Shown here piece after piece: positions 56,706 through 64,000 of a stretch of DNA of 64,000 nt. The stretch is from assembly GCF_027105055.1 (NCBI RefSeq), contig NZ_CP114264.1, forward strand, positions 3,211,860 through 3,275,859, given 5' to 3'. Below the pieces are notes generated by a model. The model was not told the origin of the DNA, ran no database searches, and saw only the letters and a program-made list of their open reading frames with translations. The DNA is from Acinetobacter sp. TR3. Lineage in GTDB: Bacteria; Pseudomonadota; Gammaproteobacteria; Pseudomonadales; Moraxellaceae. Position numbers and translations under genes: made by a program. Position 1 is the stretch's first letter. Each line of letters opens with the position of its first letter.

Positions 56706-57725
56706 TCAAGATTTTTTGCGTGGTTGCTGCTTAGCGATTTGTTCTACGTCCTTAATAGCTTCTTCAAAATGCCGATCTACAGGCGTTTGATAATCAATGT
56801 ATTGCTGTTTATAAAGTGCATATTCTGACTTGGCTTTATTTTCAGCTTGTTGGTGTGAAATCTTGCCATAATGGTCTAATACTTCACGACCATTAAAACT
56901 TAAAAACTGATCAAGCTTTGCTAACCAATCTTTCATATACATTTGAATGCCATTCATTGCCTGCATTTCAGCAAAGTCTAGGTACATGGTCACAATACGG
57001 TTAAGTAGGTCTATTTCTTTTTCATCTAAATAATTTTTTGCTATAGCAATGTCTTTGGACTTAGGATGTCCCGAGCCACTAAAACTAGTCATTCCCATGT
57101 TTGGTTTTGTACCGTCTACACGGTTAAAAACTACTTCGGCTGCTGTATGCCCATGTGCTGCCCAGTGCATTTTATTTTGCACGGTTTGAAAGAATTTTAA
57201 AGATTCTGCTGCTTTATGGTCATAATCAACACTAGTAGCATAAATGTCTAAAACCTTTCGATAAAACATCTTTTCCGATGCTCGAATGTCTCTAATACGT
57301 GCAAGTAATTCATCAAAATACTGGTTATTTCCGCCGTTTTTAAGCCTTGCATCATCCATTGCAAAACCTTTGACAATGTACTCACGCAATACCTTTGTTG
57401 CCCATATACGGAACTGTGTACCACGATTAGACTTAACTCGATAACCAACGGAAATAATGACGTCTAAATTATAATGCTGTGTATCATAGCTTTTACCATC
57501 ACTAGCAGTTATCCGAAATTTTCGGATAACTGAATTTTGATCAAGTTCACCCTCATCAAAGACATTTTTAATATGGTCGCTAATGGTTCTAACGTCTTTC
57601 TGAAACATCTCAGCCATTTGTTTTTGGGTTAGCCATATTGTTTCATCTAACAATCGGACATCAATTTTTAACTCACCATCTTCGGAGACATATAAAATAA
57701 ATTCACCAGTATTTGTACTTGTCAT
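56706..57725 (-). CDS. RhuM family protein
   Basis: The protein has 339 residues, normal for the family. The N-terminus (ILYVSEDGELKIDVRLLDET then IWLTQKQMAEMFQKDVRTIS) is the RhuM HTH-like domain. HYNLDVIISVGYRVKSNRGT, FRIWATKVLREYIVKGFAMD and ATSVDYDHKAAESLKFFQTV are family signatures. RhuM proteins are common in islands, next to restriction systems and in defence regions; their activity is unknown. Here it sits between integrase and control region, the usual cargo position of P4-like satellites, so it may be the element's accessory gene. Confidence 0.87.
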   Translation of the reverse strand: MTSTNTGEFILYVSEDGELKIDVRLLDETIWLTQKQMAEMFQKDVRTISDHIKNVFDEGELDQNSVIRKFRITASDGKSYDTQHYNLDVIISVGYRVKSNRGTQFRIWATKVLREYIVKGFAMDDARLKNGGNNQYFDELLARIRDIRASEKMFYRKVLDIYATSVDYDHKAAESLKFFQTVQNKMHWAAHGHTAAEVVFNRVDGTKPNMGMTSFSGSGHPKSKDIAIAKNYLDEKEIDLLNRIVTMYLDFAEMQAMNGIQMYMKDWLAKLDQFLSFNGREVLDHYGKISHQQAENKAKSEYALYKQQYIDYQTPVDRHFEEAIKDVEQIAKQQPRKKS

Positions 57726-57746
57726 AAGCTACTCCAAAATTATTAT

Positions 57747-59003
57747 TTAACTGCTTTTACGCTGCTTTACTTCATTAAAAAATATGAGATTCGGTTCATA
57801 AATCACACTAAATACAAAATCACTCCATTTCTGCATCATCTTGATTCGTTCCTCTGCATACTCTGCCTTGTTATATACGCCACGTACTCCAGTCGCCGTG
57901 TGGTTTAAGCATTTCTCAATTGCATCACGGTTAAAACCTTGTTCATTTAAATGTGTGCTTGCTGTGCGGCGTAGATCGTGAATCGTGAAGTTAGGAATAT
58001 CGGTTAATGCCAGTGCTGTCTTTTGCGCTGTGTTAAATGCGTTTGCACTGATATGTGTGCCACGTTGACGACCAACAAAGACATAAGGTTCACCGCCTGC
58101 AATGGTCTTTAATTCCTTGAATATCTCAATCACTTGGCTAGACATATACACGACCATTTCACGGCTATGTCCAGTCTTGCTATCTGCTTTAGTTTCGGGG
58201 ATTAGCCATATCTTTTGATCAAAGTCGATATGCTCCCACTTAGCCCTCAATAGCTCGGACTTTCTAACCAATGTCAGCAATGACAGCAACAAGCCTAATT
58301 TGCGTGACTTATAGATACGTGAATCGAGTAGAGTAGTGTAGTAGGTACGGATTTCTCCAGTAGACAGATAGCGGTCTCTAGGTTTGGCTTTGAATACATG
58401 ACGTGTTGGTATAGCTAAAACAGGGTTATGCGGAACTAATCCAAGCGTCACTGCATAATCAAACATACGCTTTAATAAACCTCTGACTTGGTTAGCTGCT
58501 GCATCATATCCCTGTTCTTTTTTGCGCCATATCGTGCGGCGTATATCATCTATACCAATGTCTTTCATAGCGATATGCCCTAGCATGGGATAAATGTCAT
58601 TATTGAGATACATCAGCATTGATTCAGGGTTTGCACGATCTTTTAGTATCACTTCTTTGGTGTAGCGTTCGCCGTAGTCTCGAAATAGTATCGTTTCAAG
58701 CTGTCCTTGTTGTTCTTTGATTTTTTGCTGTTGTGGTGAGATACCTTTAGCAACTTGGTTTGCTGCTTCATCTCGTGCCTGCCTAGCATCTTTAAGAGAT
58801 AGATCAGGATAGCGACCAAGTGTTAGCTTTTCTTGCTTAGCGTTGAAAGTGTAGCGATATGCCCATGTTTTGCGTCCAGTCGGTCTAATCTCTAGGAATA
58901 GTCCATTATTCGACTTGTCTTTTGCTGTATAGATTTTTTCCTGTGGTTTCAGGTTTAGAACTTCCCGATCTGTACCAAAGGTATAACCATTGTCTGTGGG
59001 CAT
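57747..59003 (-). CDS. int: Tyrosine-type integrase (P4-like)
   Basis: The protein has 418 residues. The N-terminal DUF4102/arm-binding domain (LKPQEKIYTAKDKSNNGLFL, TWAYRYTFNAKQEKLTLGRY, PDLSLKDARQARDEA) is followed by a core-binding domain and the catalytic domain with Arg (LTLVRKSELLRAKWEHIDF), HxxR (FTIHDLRRTASTHLNEQG) and the nucleophile (HTATGVRGVYNKAEYAEERI). It is complete. It lies 200 bp from the right att site in mnmE, as expected for the integrase that made the insertion. Confidence 0.93.
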   Translation of the reverse strand: MPTDNGYTFGTDREVLNLKPQEKIYTAKDKSNNGLFLEIRPTGRKTWAYRYTFNAKQEKLTLGRYPDLSLKDARQARDEAANQVAKGISPQQQKIKEQQGQLETILFRDYGERYTKEVILKDRANPESMLMYLNNDIYPMLGHIAMKDIGIDDIRRTIWRKKEQGYDAAANQVRGLLKRMFDYAVTLGLVPHNPVLAIPTRHVFKAKPRDRYLSTGEIRTYYTTLLDSRIYKSRKLGLLLSLLTLVRKSELLRAKWEHIDFDQKIWLIPETKADSKTGHSREMVVYMSSQVIEIFKELKTIAGGEPYVFVGRQRGTHISANAFNTAQKTALALTDIPNFTIHDLRRTASTHLNEQGFNRDAIEKCLNHTATGVRGVYNKAEYAEERIKMMQKWSDFVFSVIYEPNLIFFNEVKQRKSS

Positions 59004-59121
59004 ATATTTAGTCTCAAAATTACATTTATCCTAATCTCAATCTAAAGATACTACATCGAGACTAAAAAAATCATAGCACTGTATGAATGTATTGAATACT
59101 ATTGAACAACTAAAAGGCATT

Positions 59122-59152
59122 AAAAAAGCACTAAGCCACTATAACTTAATGC
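59122..59152 (-). terminator. Island-borne terminator for mnmE
   Basis: On the minus strand GCATTAAG and CTTAGTGC arms with a 9-nt loop are followed by T6. Both arms are identical to the original mnmE terminator at 48225-48254; only the loop differs. It ends mnmE transcription 55 bp inside the island. Confidence 0.78.
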
Positions 59153-59206
59153 TTTATATATTCTCTTTAAAACACACTGGAACTTATTGAACAATACCAA
59201 AATATG

Positions 59207-59227
59207 AAATTACTTTCCAATACAGAA
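59207..59227. repeat. Right attachment site (in mnmE)
   Basis: A 21-bp repeat, identical to 48280-48300. It covers the last codons and the stop of mnmE (FCIGK and TAA), so the gene is not disrupted. Confidence 0.88.
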
Positions 59228-60565
59228 CGAACCAAAAATCTTTCCGAGTAAATCATCGGCACTGAAATCACCAGTGATTTCGCCCAACGCATTTTGAGCC
59301 AGTCGCAATGATTCAGCTACCAGTTCACCTGCATTGAACACAACTAACTGCTCACGTGCTTCTGCAAGATAACGCTGAGTACGCTTCATTGCATCTAAAT
59401 GACGTGTTCGGGCGATAAAGGTGTCTTCCTCAGGTTGGAAGCCCGCATGCGTTGTAATCGCCTCTATGAGCGCCTGAACACCCATATCTTGTTTTGCGGA
59501 GACACTGATATGACGGAAGCCTTGATAATCACTTAATGTGGCATCTTGCCCCGTTAAATCGCATTTATTGCCAATCAATAGCAACCTTTTGGGTTCTAAA
59601 TGATCAGCAAAATACTCATGTGCAAGCTCCAATGGTTCATCACCTTGATTCAAGTCATACACCAACAGCAATAAATCTGCCTGTTCGATTTCCTTGATTG
59701 CACGACGAATCCCTTCTTGCTCAACGATATCGCCAGTTTCACGCAAACCTGCAGTATCAGTTAGGGTTATCGGCAAGCCATTTAAACTGATCTTTTCATG
59801 TAGTACATCACGAGTAGTACCTGCAATATCAGTCACAATGGCACGCTCATGGCCTGCGAGCGCGTTCAACAGGCTGGATTTACCTGCATTTGGCTTACCC
59901 GCAATCACCACCTGTAAACCTTCACGCAATAGCTGTCCTTGACGAGCAGACTGCTGTACCGCTTGAACTGAGTCCTGTACCTCATCCAACAAAGCCAGAA
60001 TCTTGCCATCGGCAAGGAAATCAATTTCTTCTTCAGGGAAATCAATCGCCGCTTCGACATGCAAACGCAAGTGAATTAGTTTTTCTAAAACTGTATTAAT
60101 TTTGGTTGAAAATGCACCTTGTAAGGATCGAACTGCAGAACGAGCTGCTGCTTGTGAAGTGGCATCAATCAAATCGGCAATTGCTTCTGCTTGCACCAAA
60201 TCCATTTTGCCATTTTCAAAAGCACGCATAGAAAATTCACCTGCTTTTGCAGCAGTCGCACCCAAGTCAAGTAAACGTGCTAATAACGCATTCTGAATCA
60301 CAGGACCACCATGCCCTTGTAACTCCACCACATCTTCACCCGTAAACGAATGTGGGTTAGGGAAACATAATACGATCCCTTCATCCATCACCGAGCCATC
60401 GGCATCACAAAACTGACGGAAGCCTGCCATTCGTGCAGCAGGTAATTGTTTTTGGGTCAACTGTTCAGCAATGGCATAAGCTTTAGGGCCAGAAAGTCGA
60501 ATCACGCCCACACCACCACGACCTAATGGGGTAGCAATCGCAGCAATTGTGGTTTGATGTTGCAT
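59210..60565 (-). CDS. mnmE: tRNA modification GTPase MnmE
   Basis: The protein has 451 residues from ATG 60565, preceded by AGGTGA; the open frame extends 24 bases further without a ribosome site. The N-terminal folate-binding domain (TTIAAIATPLGRGGVGVIRL) is followed by a helical part and a G domain with GKPNAGKSSLLNALAG, DTAGLRETGDIVE and GNKCDL. The C-terminus ends in FCIGK, the conserved CxGK motif. With MnmG it modifies wobble uridines. Its last 21 bp serve as the island's att site, yet the product is complete. Confidence 0.97.
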   Translation of the reverse strand: MQHQTTIAAIATPLGRGGVGVIRLSGPKAYAIAEQLTQKQLPAARMAGFRQFCDADGSVMDEGIVLCFPNPHSFTGEDVVELQGHGGPVIQNALLARLLDLGATAAKAGEFSMRAFENGKMDLVQAEAIADLIDATSQAAARSAVRSLQGAFSTKINTVLEKLIHLRLHVEAAIDFPEEEIDFLADGKILALLDEVQDSVQAVQQSARQGQLLREGLQVVIAGKPNAGKSSLLNALAGHERAIVTDIAGTTRDVLHEKISLNGLPITLTDTAGLRETGDIVEQEGIRRAIKEIEQADLLLLVYDLNQGDEPLELAHEYFADHLEPKRLLLIGNKCDLTGQDATLSDYQGFRHISVSAKQDMGVQALIEAITTHAGFQPEEDTFIARTRHLDAMKRTQRYLAEAREQLVVFNAGELVAESLRLAQNALGEITGDFSADDLLGKIFGSFCIGK

Positions 60566-60624
60566 GTTAAATTCACCTAAAAAACACAAGGGTTATGAAA
60601 CAGGAACCCTAAATACAGACAAAG

Positions 60625-60661
60625 AAAAATCCGCCTAAGATTACCATCTTAAGCGGATTTA
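60625..60661 (-). terminator. Terminator of the rpmH-yidC operon
   Basis: AAATCCGC(T)TAAGAT and ATCTTA(G)GCGGATTT arms, a 4-nt loop and T5 on the minus strand, 18 bp past yidC. Confidence 0.88.
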
Positions 60662-60679
60662 TTCAGTAAAAGTTCGAAC

Positions 60680-62440
60680 TTAAGCGCTCGGCTCAACTTT
60701 GTTGAGACGGTCTTTTTCGACACCTTTGTTAATAAACCATTGTTGCAAAATGGTAATACTATTGTTGACGATCCAGTAAAGCACGAGGCCTGCAGGGAAG
60801 AACAACATGAATACCGTAAACATAATTGGCATGATACGGAATACTTTGGCTTGCATTGGATCAGTTGGTTGAGGGTTCAACATTTGCTGAACGAACATGG
60901 TCACACCCATGATCAACGGCAAGATAAACCATGGATCCATCGCAGATAAATCTTGAATCCAACCTAACCACGGTGCATGACGGAGTTCAACAGATTCCAT
61001 CAATACCCAATACAAGGCTAAGAAAATTGGCATTTGTAATAGCAATGGCAAGCAACCAGACAATGGGTTAACTTGTTCACGCTTATAAAGTGCCATCATT
61101 TCTTGAGAGAAACGCATGCGGTCTTCGCCAAATTCTTCTTTCATGCGTTGCATTTCTGGTGCAATCACACGCATTTTCGCCATCGAACGATAACTTTTTG
61201 AAGAAAGTGGCCATAAAATCAACTTCACTAAGATCGTCAATAAGATAATTGACCATCCCCAGTTACCGATAATGTTATGGAAAAATTGCAAGCCCAAGAA
61301 CAATAATTTAGCGATCGGCCATAACCAACCATAGTCTACAGTTTGGTTTAAACCAGCAGCTAAATCTTTAAGTTCAGATTGAACTTTTGGACCGGCATAC
61401 AATTTTGCGTCTACTTCCATTGAAGTACCAGCAGGGACATTGATCACAGGAGAGGTAAAGCCCATGATATTCATTTTATCATTAGACTGACGTGATTCTA
61501 ATTTCGCAGCATAAGGCTGACCATCAGCCTGAGTCAGTTTTAAATTCCCAGGAATCCAAGCACTGACAAAATAATGCTGAACCATGGCAACCCAGCCACC
61601 TTTGGCTTCAACATTTAATTTTTCGTCATTAAAATTGGCAAATTTTAACTTGTTATAATGCGCTTCTGGTGTACCCCAAGCGCCACCAAGATAAGTACCT
61701 AAGGTGAAAATACCTTGTGAAGACTTGCCTGGATCATCCGAATTATCACGCTTTAACTGACCAAACATTTGACCTTGCCAGTTTTGCTGACTACGGTTAA
61801 TAACTTGATGTTTAACGGTAATTGGGTAATCGCCTTGCGTGAAGGTGAACGACTTGATCACTTCCACACCTTCAGGTGTTTTAAATACCAACGGCACAGT
61901 CAACACTTGATGTGTTTTACCATCTTTCGACGCTACACTTTTCGCATCTGCCAAGGTGTATGCTGTTTTCTCAACATCATACATTGGACGGCCGCCACGG
62001 CTGCTATCTGGCCCATTTAAACCAATCAACCCCGATTGAGCGACGTAGGTACGTTTCGCATCACTTTCCAGCATGACAAACGGTTTATCGCTGTCTTTGC
62101 TTTCATCATGGCTTAACAATTCAATACGGACGATATCACCACCTTTTGGATTGATCCAAAGGTGATAAAGGTCAGTTTGTACTGAAATCAGTTGCTGACT
62201 CACAGATGTATTATGTTCTGTGGTTTGTGATGCAGTCACATTTGCTTGTGGCAAGTCTGAAGCCGCTGTTGCATTTTGAGCGTTTGGCAAATCTGCAGAT
62301 ACTTCATGTGCAGTCACAGCCGCCGCTTGTTGTTGCGGTGCCGGTGCAGCATGACCATAATCTTTTTGCCAAGCCAAAATAAGCAAATATGCGGTAACAA
62401 ACATGGCTCCAAGAATTGCAAATCTGGCCCATTGTTGCAT
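60680..62440 (-). CDS. yidC: Membrane protein insertase YidC
   Basis: The protein has 586 residues. The first helix (FAILGAMFVTAYLLILAW) is followed by a large periplasmic beta domain (about 60-350), then the 60KD_IMP core with helices WSIILLTILVKLILWPLSSK, SGCLPLLLQMPIFLALYWVL and so on. The conserved Arg in the hydrophilic groove is probably in the KRE/PLSSKSYRSM region. It inserts and folds inner-membrane proteins. It starts 2 bp after yidD. Confidence 0.97.
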   Translation of the reverse strand: MQQWARFAILGAMFVTAYLLILAWQKDYGHAAPAPQQQAAAVTAHEVSADLPNAQNATAASDLPQANVTASQTTEHNTSVSQQLISVQTDLYHLWINPKGGDIVRIELLSHDESKDSDKPFVMLESDAKRTYVAQSGLIGLNGPDSSRGGRPMYDVEKTAYTLADAKSVASKDGKTHQVLTVPLVFKTPEGVEVIKSFTFTQGDYPITVKHQVINRSQQNWQGQMFGQLKRDNSDDPGKSSQGIFTLGTYLGGAWGTPEAHYNKLKFANFNDEKLNVEAKGGWVAMVQHYFVSAWIPGNLKLTQADGQPYAAKLESRQSNDKMNIMGFTSPVINVPAGTSMEVDAKLYAGPKVQSELKDLAAGLNQTVDYGWLWPIAKLLFLGLQFFHNIIGNWGWSIILLTILVKLILWPLSSKSYRSMAKMRVIAPEMQRMKEEFGEDRMRFSQEMMALYKREQVNPLSGCLPLLLQMPIFLALYWVLMESVELRHAPWLGWIQDLSAMDPWFILPLIMGVTMFVQQMLNPQPTDPMQAKVFRIMPIMFTVFMLFFPAGLVLYWIVNNSITILQQWFINKGVEKDRLNKVEPSA

Positions 62441-62442
62441 AT

Positions 62443-62766
62443 CTATAATCCCAAATGGTTAGAGAGATTTTGCTTGAATAAACGATCACGAAAGGGTACA
62501 GCAACGTGATGCATTTGAGAATCTATTTGATGAAACGAAATAAAACGAAGTGCTTTGCGTGGTACTGGATCGTAGCCTGAGCCGCCCCAAGGATGACAAC
62601 GGCAAATTCGTTTAGTCGATAACCAGACACCTTTGACCGTACCATGTGTTTGCAATGCTTCAATCGCATATTGCGAGCAAGTAGGAATATAGCGACAACG
62701 AGGACCCAATAATGGACTAATAGCAATCTGGTAACATCTTATCAACCAATGTAGTAATCGTACCAT
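62443..62766 (-). CDS. yidD: Membrane protein insertion efficiency factor YidD
   Basis: The protein has 107 residues. [39 protein letters not shown] and [17 protein letters not shown] are the family's three-cysteine pattern. An amphipathic N-terminal helix lies at the inner membrane. The gene sits between rnpA and yidC with gaps of 9 and 2 bp, as in most bacteria. The C-terminal 25 residues beyond the core are variable. Confidence 0.95.
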   Translation of the reverse strand: MVRLLHWLIRCYQIAISPLLGPRCRYIPTCSQYAIEALQTHGTVKGVWLSTKRICRCHPWGGSGYDPVPRKALRFISFHQIDSQMHHVAVPFRDRLFKQNLSNHLGL

Positions 62767-62775
62767 TGGAGATCT

Positions 62776-63171
62776 CTAATTTTGTGAGGATGTTATAACA
62801 GCTTTTGAATGCTTTTTTGCTAAGCGTTGTAATTTTTGCCAAGCAAACTCTAATTGTTGATGTAATTCTTGATTTGCGATTGCTTCTATACCAACTTTAG
62901 GCATTACCACAATATCGATATCAGCATTAAATTGCACTTTGTGTAAGCGAAAGCTCTCCCGAGCAAGACGTTTTATTCGATTTCGTTCATGAGCACGACG
63001 CACTTTCTTTTTAGCAACGACAATACCCAAACGGCTATTTGGCTGTTCGGTTAATTTTGCTAAAAAAAGGAAATGGGGCTGGTGCACTTTAAAAAGTGCA
63101 CCATCAAATACACTTTTGTAATCAGCGGCACAACGAATACGAGATTCAATGCCGAAACTGTAAAGTGCCAT
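62776..63171 (-). CDS. rnpA: Ribonuclease P protein component
   Basis: The protein has 131 residues from ATG 63171; a GTG one codon earlier cannot be excluded. The RNase P signature [20 protein letters not shown] with [10 protein letters not shown] is at about 55-85, and the N-terminus [20 protein letters not shown] is typical. It binds the catalytic RNase P RNA for tRNA 5' processing. It follows rpmH by 27 bp. Confidence 0.95.
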   Translation of the reverse strand: MALYSFGIESRIRCAADYKSVFDGALFKVHQPHFLFLAKLTEQPNSRLGIVVAKKKVRRAHERNRIKRLARESFRLHKVQFNADIDIVVMPKVGIEAIANQELHQQLEFAWQKLQRLAKKHSKAVITSSQN

Positions 63172-63198
63172 CACCCAAATCTGGTCAGCTTAACAGTA

Positions 63199-63333
63199 TT
63201 AAACAGTTAAGCTATGACGACCTTTTGCACGACGACGAGCTAAAACTTGACGACCTGCTTTAGTAGCCATACGAGCGCGGAAACCATGAACGCGTTTACG
63301 CTTTAATTCAGATGGTTGGAAAGTACGTTTCAT
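63199..63333 (-). CDS. rpmH: 50S ribosomal protein L34
   Basis: The protein has 44 residues: [20 protein letters not shown], then [20 protein letters not shown] and SLTV. This is a full-length L34. It is the first gene of the rpmH-rnpA-yidD-yidC operon. Its upstream region leads into oriC. Confidence 0.98.
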
Positions 63334-63549
63334 ATCGAAACTCCCAAAATGATCTTTCTATAAAGGTCCGCGATTTTATTGTGCAATGTTTACGCTGTCA
63401 ATGGAAAATCAAAAACTTTACATTTTGTTTGTTCTGTTTTGAAGCAATAAGACACCTAGTAAATATCTCACATAATGGAAAACAAAAAATATACACAAGC
63501 TATCTCTTTATATTATATCAATATTCAACTATATTCACAGCTTACATAC
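63334..63549. other. Intergenic region upstream of rpmH
   Basis: AT-rich and without a gene; contains the rpmH promoter. No DnaA box was seen before 63554. Confidence 0.5.
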
Positions 63550-64000
63550 AGGCTTATCAACAACTAAGATTCTAATTTAAATTTAATTCTTGGATTTTGA
63601 ATTTAAATTTCGATATGCTTAGTTATCCACAATCCAATCCAGCTCTATAAGTAAATTCAAATTTTAAAATTTAAATTTATTCTTATTAGTGTGCATTTTT
63701 TCTGTGGAAATTTCTATTTTTGTATGATTAAACATGGATTTACTTTGTGGATAACCATGTTTTTATTAATTTTATAAATTGTGGATAACTTTAAAGTTAA
63801 AACTATCCACAGCTTGTGCAAAAAGTTATACACAAGTGGTTTTAAATTTAAATTTATAATCAAATGCTTTCTTTTTCGGCAAAAGTCTCATAAATTTGCC
63901 TGACAGATGTGGATAACTTGGTTAGAATGGCGACCCCTTCGAAAGATGGGGTTGGTGGTTTCTTTATTTTTGAATTTAAAATGGATATTAGGGGATGCAC
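63550..64000. other. Replication origin region (oriC)
   Basis: DnaA boxes: TTATCCACA at 63623, TGTGGATAA at 63746, 63780 and 63908, TTATACACA at 63826, and one-mismatch forms at 63554 and 63803. The palindrome TTTRAATTYAAA occurs exactly at 63596, 63841 and 63969, and imperfectly at 63576, 63650 and 63670. The DNA is very AT-rich, without a reading frame, and lies between rpmH and (outside the window) the expected dnaA. Confidence 0.88.

Larger units (their letters stand above)
48280..59227. mobile_element. Candidate phage satellite (PICI/P4-like) integrated in the mnmE 3' end
   Basis: A 21-bp direct repeat at 48280-48300 and 59207-59227 bounds about 10.9 kb. Inside, all genes are on the minus strand: integrase, RhuM, AlpA, HTH, BRO-N, two small unknowns, a DUF927 replication protein, several unknown small genes and a phage small terminase. 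No capsid, portal, large terminase, tail or lysis gene is present. Integrase, AlpA, replication gene and terS without virion genes is the pattern of gammaproteobacterial phage-inducible chromosomal islands and P4-type satellites. That it is mobilised by a helper is an inference. Confidence 0.82.

Noticed and set aside
56706..57725. Toxin-antitoxin pair with RhuM
   Set aside because: No small partner gene lies next to it; both sides are non-coding or integrase.
48280..59227. Defective full-length prophage
   Set aside because: No trace of capsid, portal, large terminase, tail or lysis genes, and the remaining genes are intact and tightly ordered as in satellites.
63981..64000. Start of dnaA at the ATG near 63994
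   Set aside because: The next codon (CAC) does not fit the usual DnaA N-terminus and too little sequence is left; dnaA probably starts beyond the window.

Overview
The window looks like an Acinetobacter chromosome (Moraxellaceae, Gammaproteobacteria), immediately to one side of the replication origin. This is judged from the protein sequences, the AT-rich base composition and the order rpmH-rnpA-yidD-yidC-mnmE running away from a DnaA-box-rich origin at the right edge; dnaA should begin just past base 64000. The species cannot be fixed by eye. Three near-perfect parS sites (1704, 14958, 45999) also fit an origin-proximal location.

Layout. 1-8250: the start of ilvD, fmt-rsmB, a MetP/MetS-type sodium symporter pair, an aldehyde dehydrogenase, an outer-membrane protein, a possible small RNA, and ankyrin and Sel1 repeat proteins. 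8319-13928: one complete rRNA operon on the minus strand (16S, tRNA-Ile, tRNA-Ala, 23S, 5S) with promoter and terminator. 14255-22834: cyclophilin, an HSL-type esterase, a small lipoprotein, a degenerate metallo-beta-lactamase-fold protein divergent from a LysR regulator, grpE and dnaK with heat-shock-like promoters, and a second MBL-fold hydrolase. 23011-26465: three tandem paralogous matrixin-like metalloproteases. 26599-33201: a small acidic protein, a MltB-type transglycosylase, a striking non-coding array of 16 copies of a 12-bp palindrome with DnaA boxes, purEK, and mpl. 33696-38555: an SDR / phosphatase / APH-type kinase / acyl-CoA dehydrogenase operon with a divergent LysR gene. 38630-47928: a yybP-ykoY-type riboswitch with a TerC/Alx gene, a YgiB-YgiC pair, guanine deaminase, hpt, a GlsB-type protein, dsbC, a PilU-like ATPase and a DUF4124 protein.

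48280-59227 is a mobile island of about 10.9 kb bounded by a 21-bp direct repeat formed from the last codons and stop of mnmE, the same target region used by SGI1-type elements. It carries a P4-type tyrosine integrase, a RhuM-family gene, an AlpA regulator, a small HTH protein, a BRO-N protein, a large DUF927 helicase-like replication protein, a phage small terminase subunit and several unknown genes. There are no capsid, portal or tail genes. This makes it a good candidate for a phage satellite (PICI/P4-like) that replicates itself and redirects a helper phage's packaging. Its non-coding DNA is unusually rich in signals: 18-bp iterons beside the replication gene, phased pairs of 10-bp repeats at the left end, four tandem 10-mers near the right end, a duplicated G-run/ACCGCCC/CACACT motif around the terminase gene, a C4-like RNA candidate, and a terminator next to mnmE that copies the stem of the host's own mnmE terminator.

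59210-64000: mnmE, yidC, yidD, rnpA, rpmH, then the origin region with DnaA boxes and the same 12-bp palindrome found at 28330-28890.
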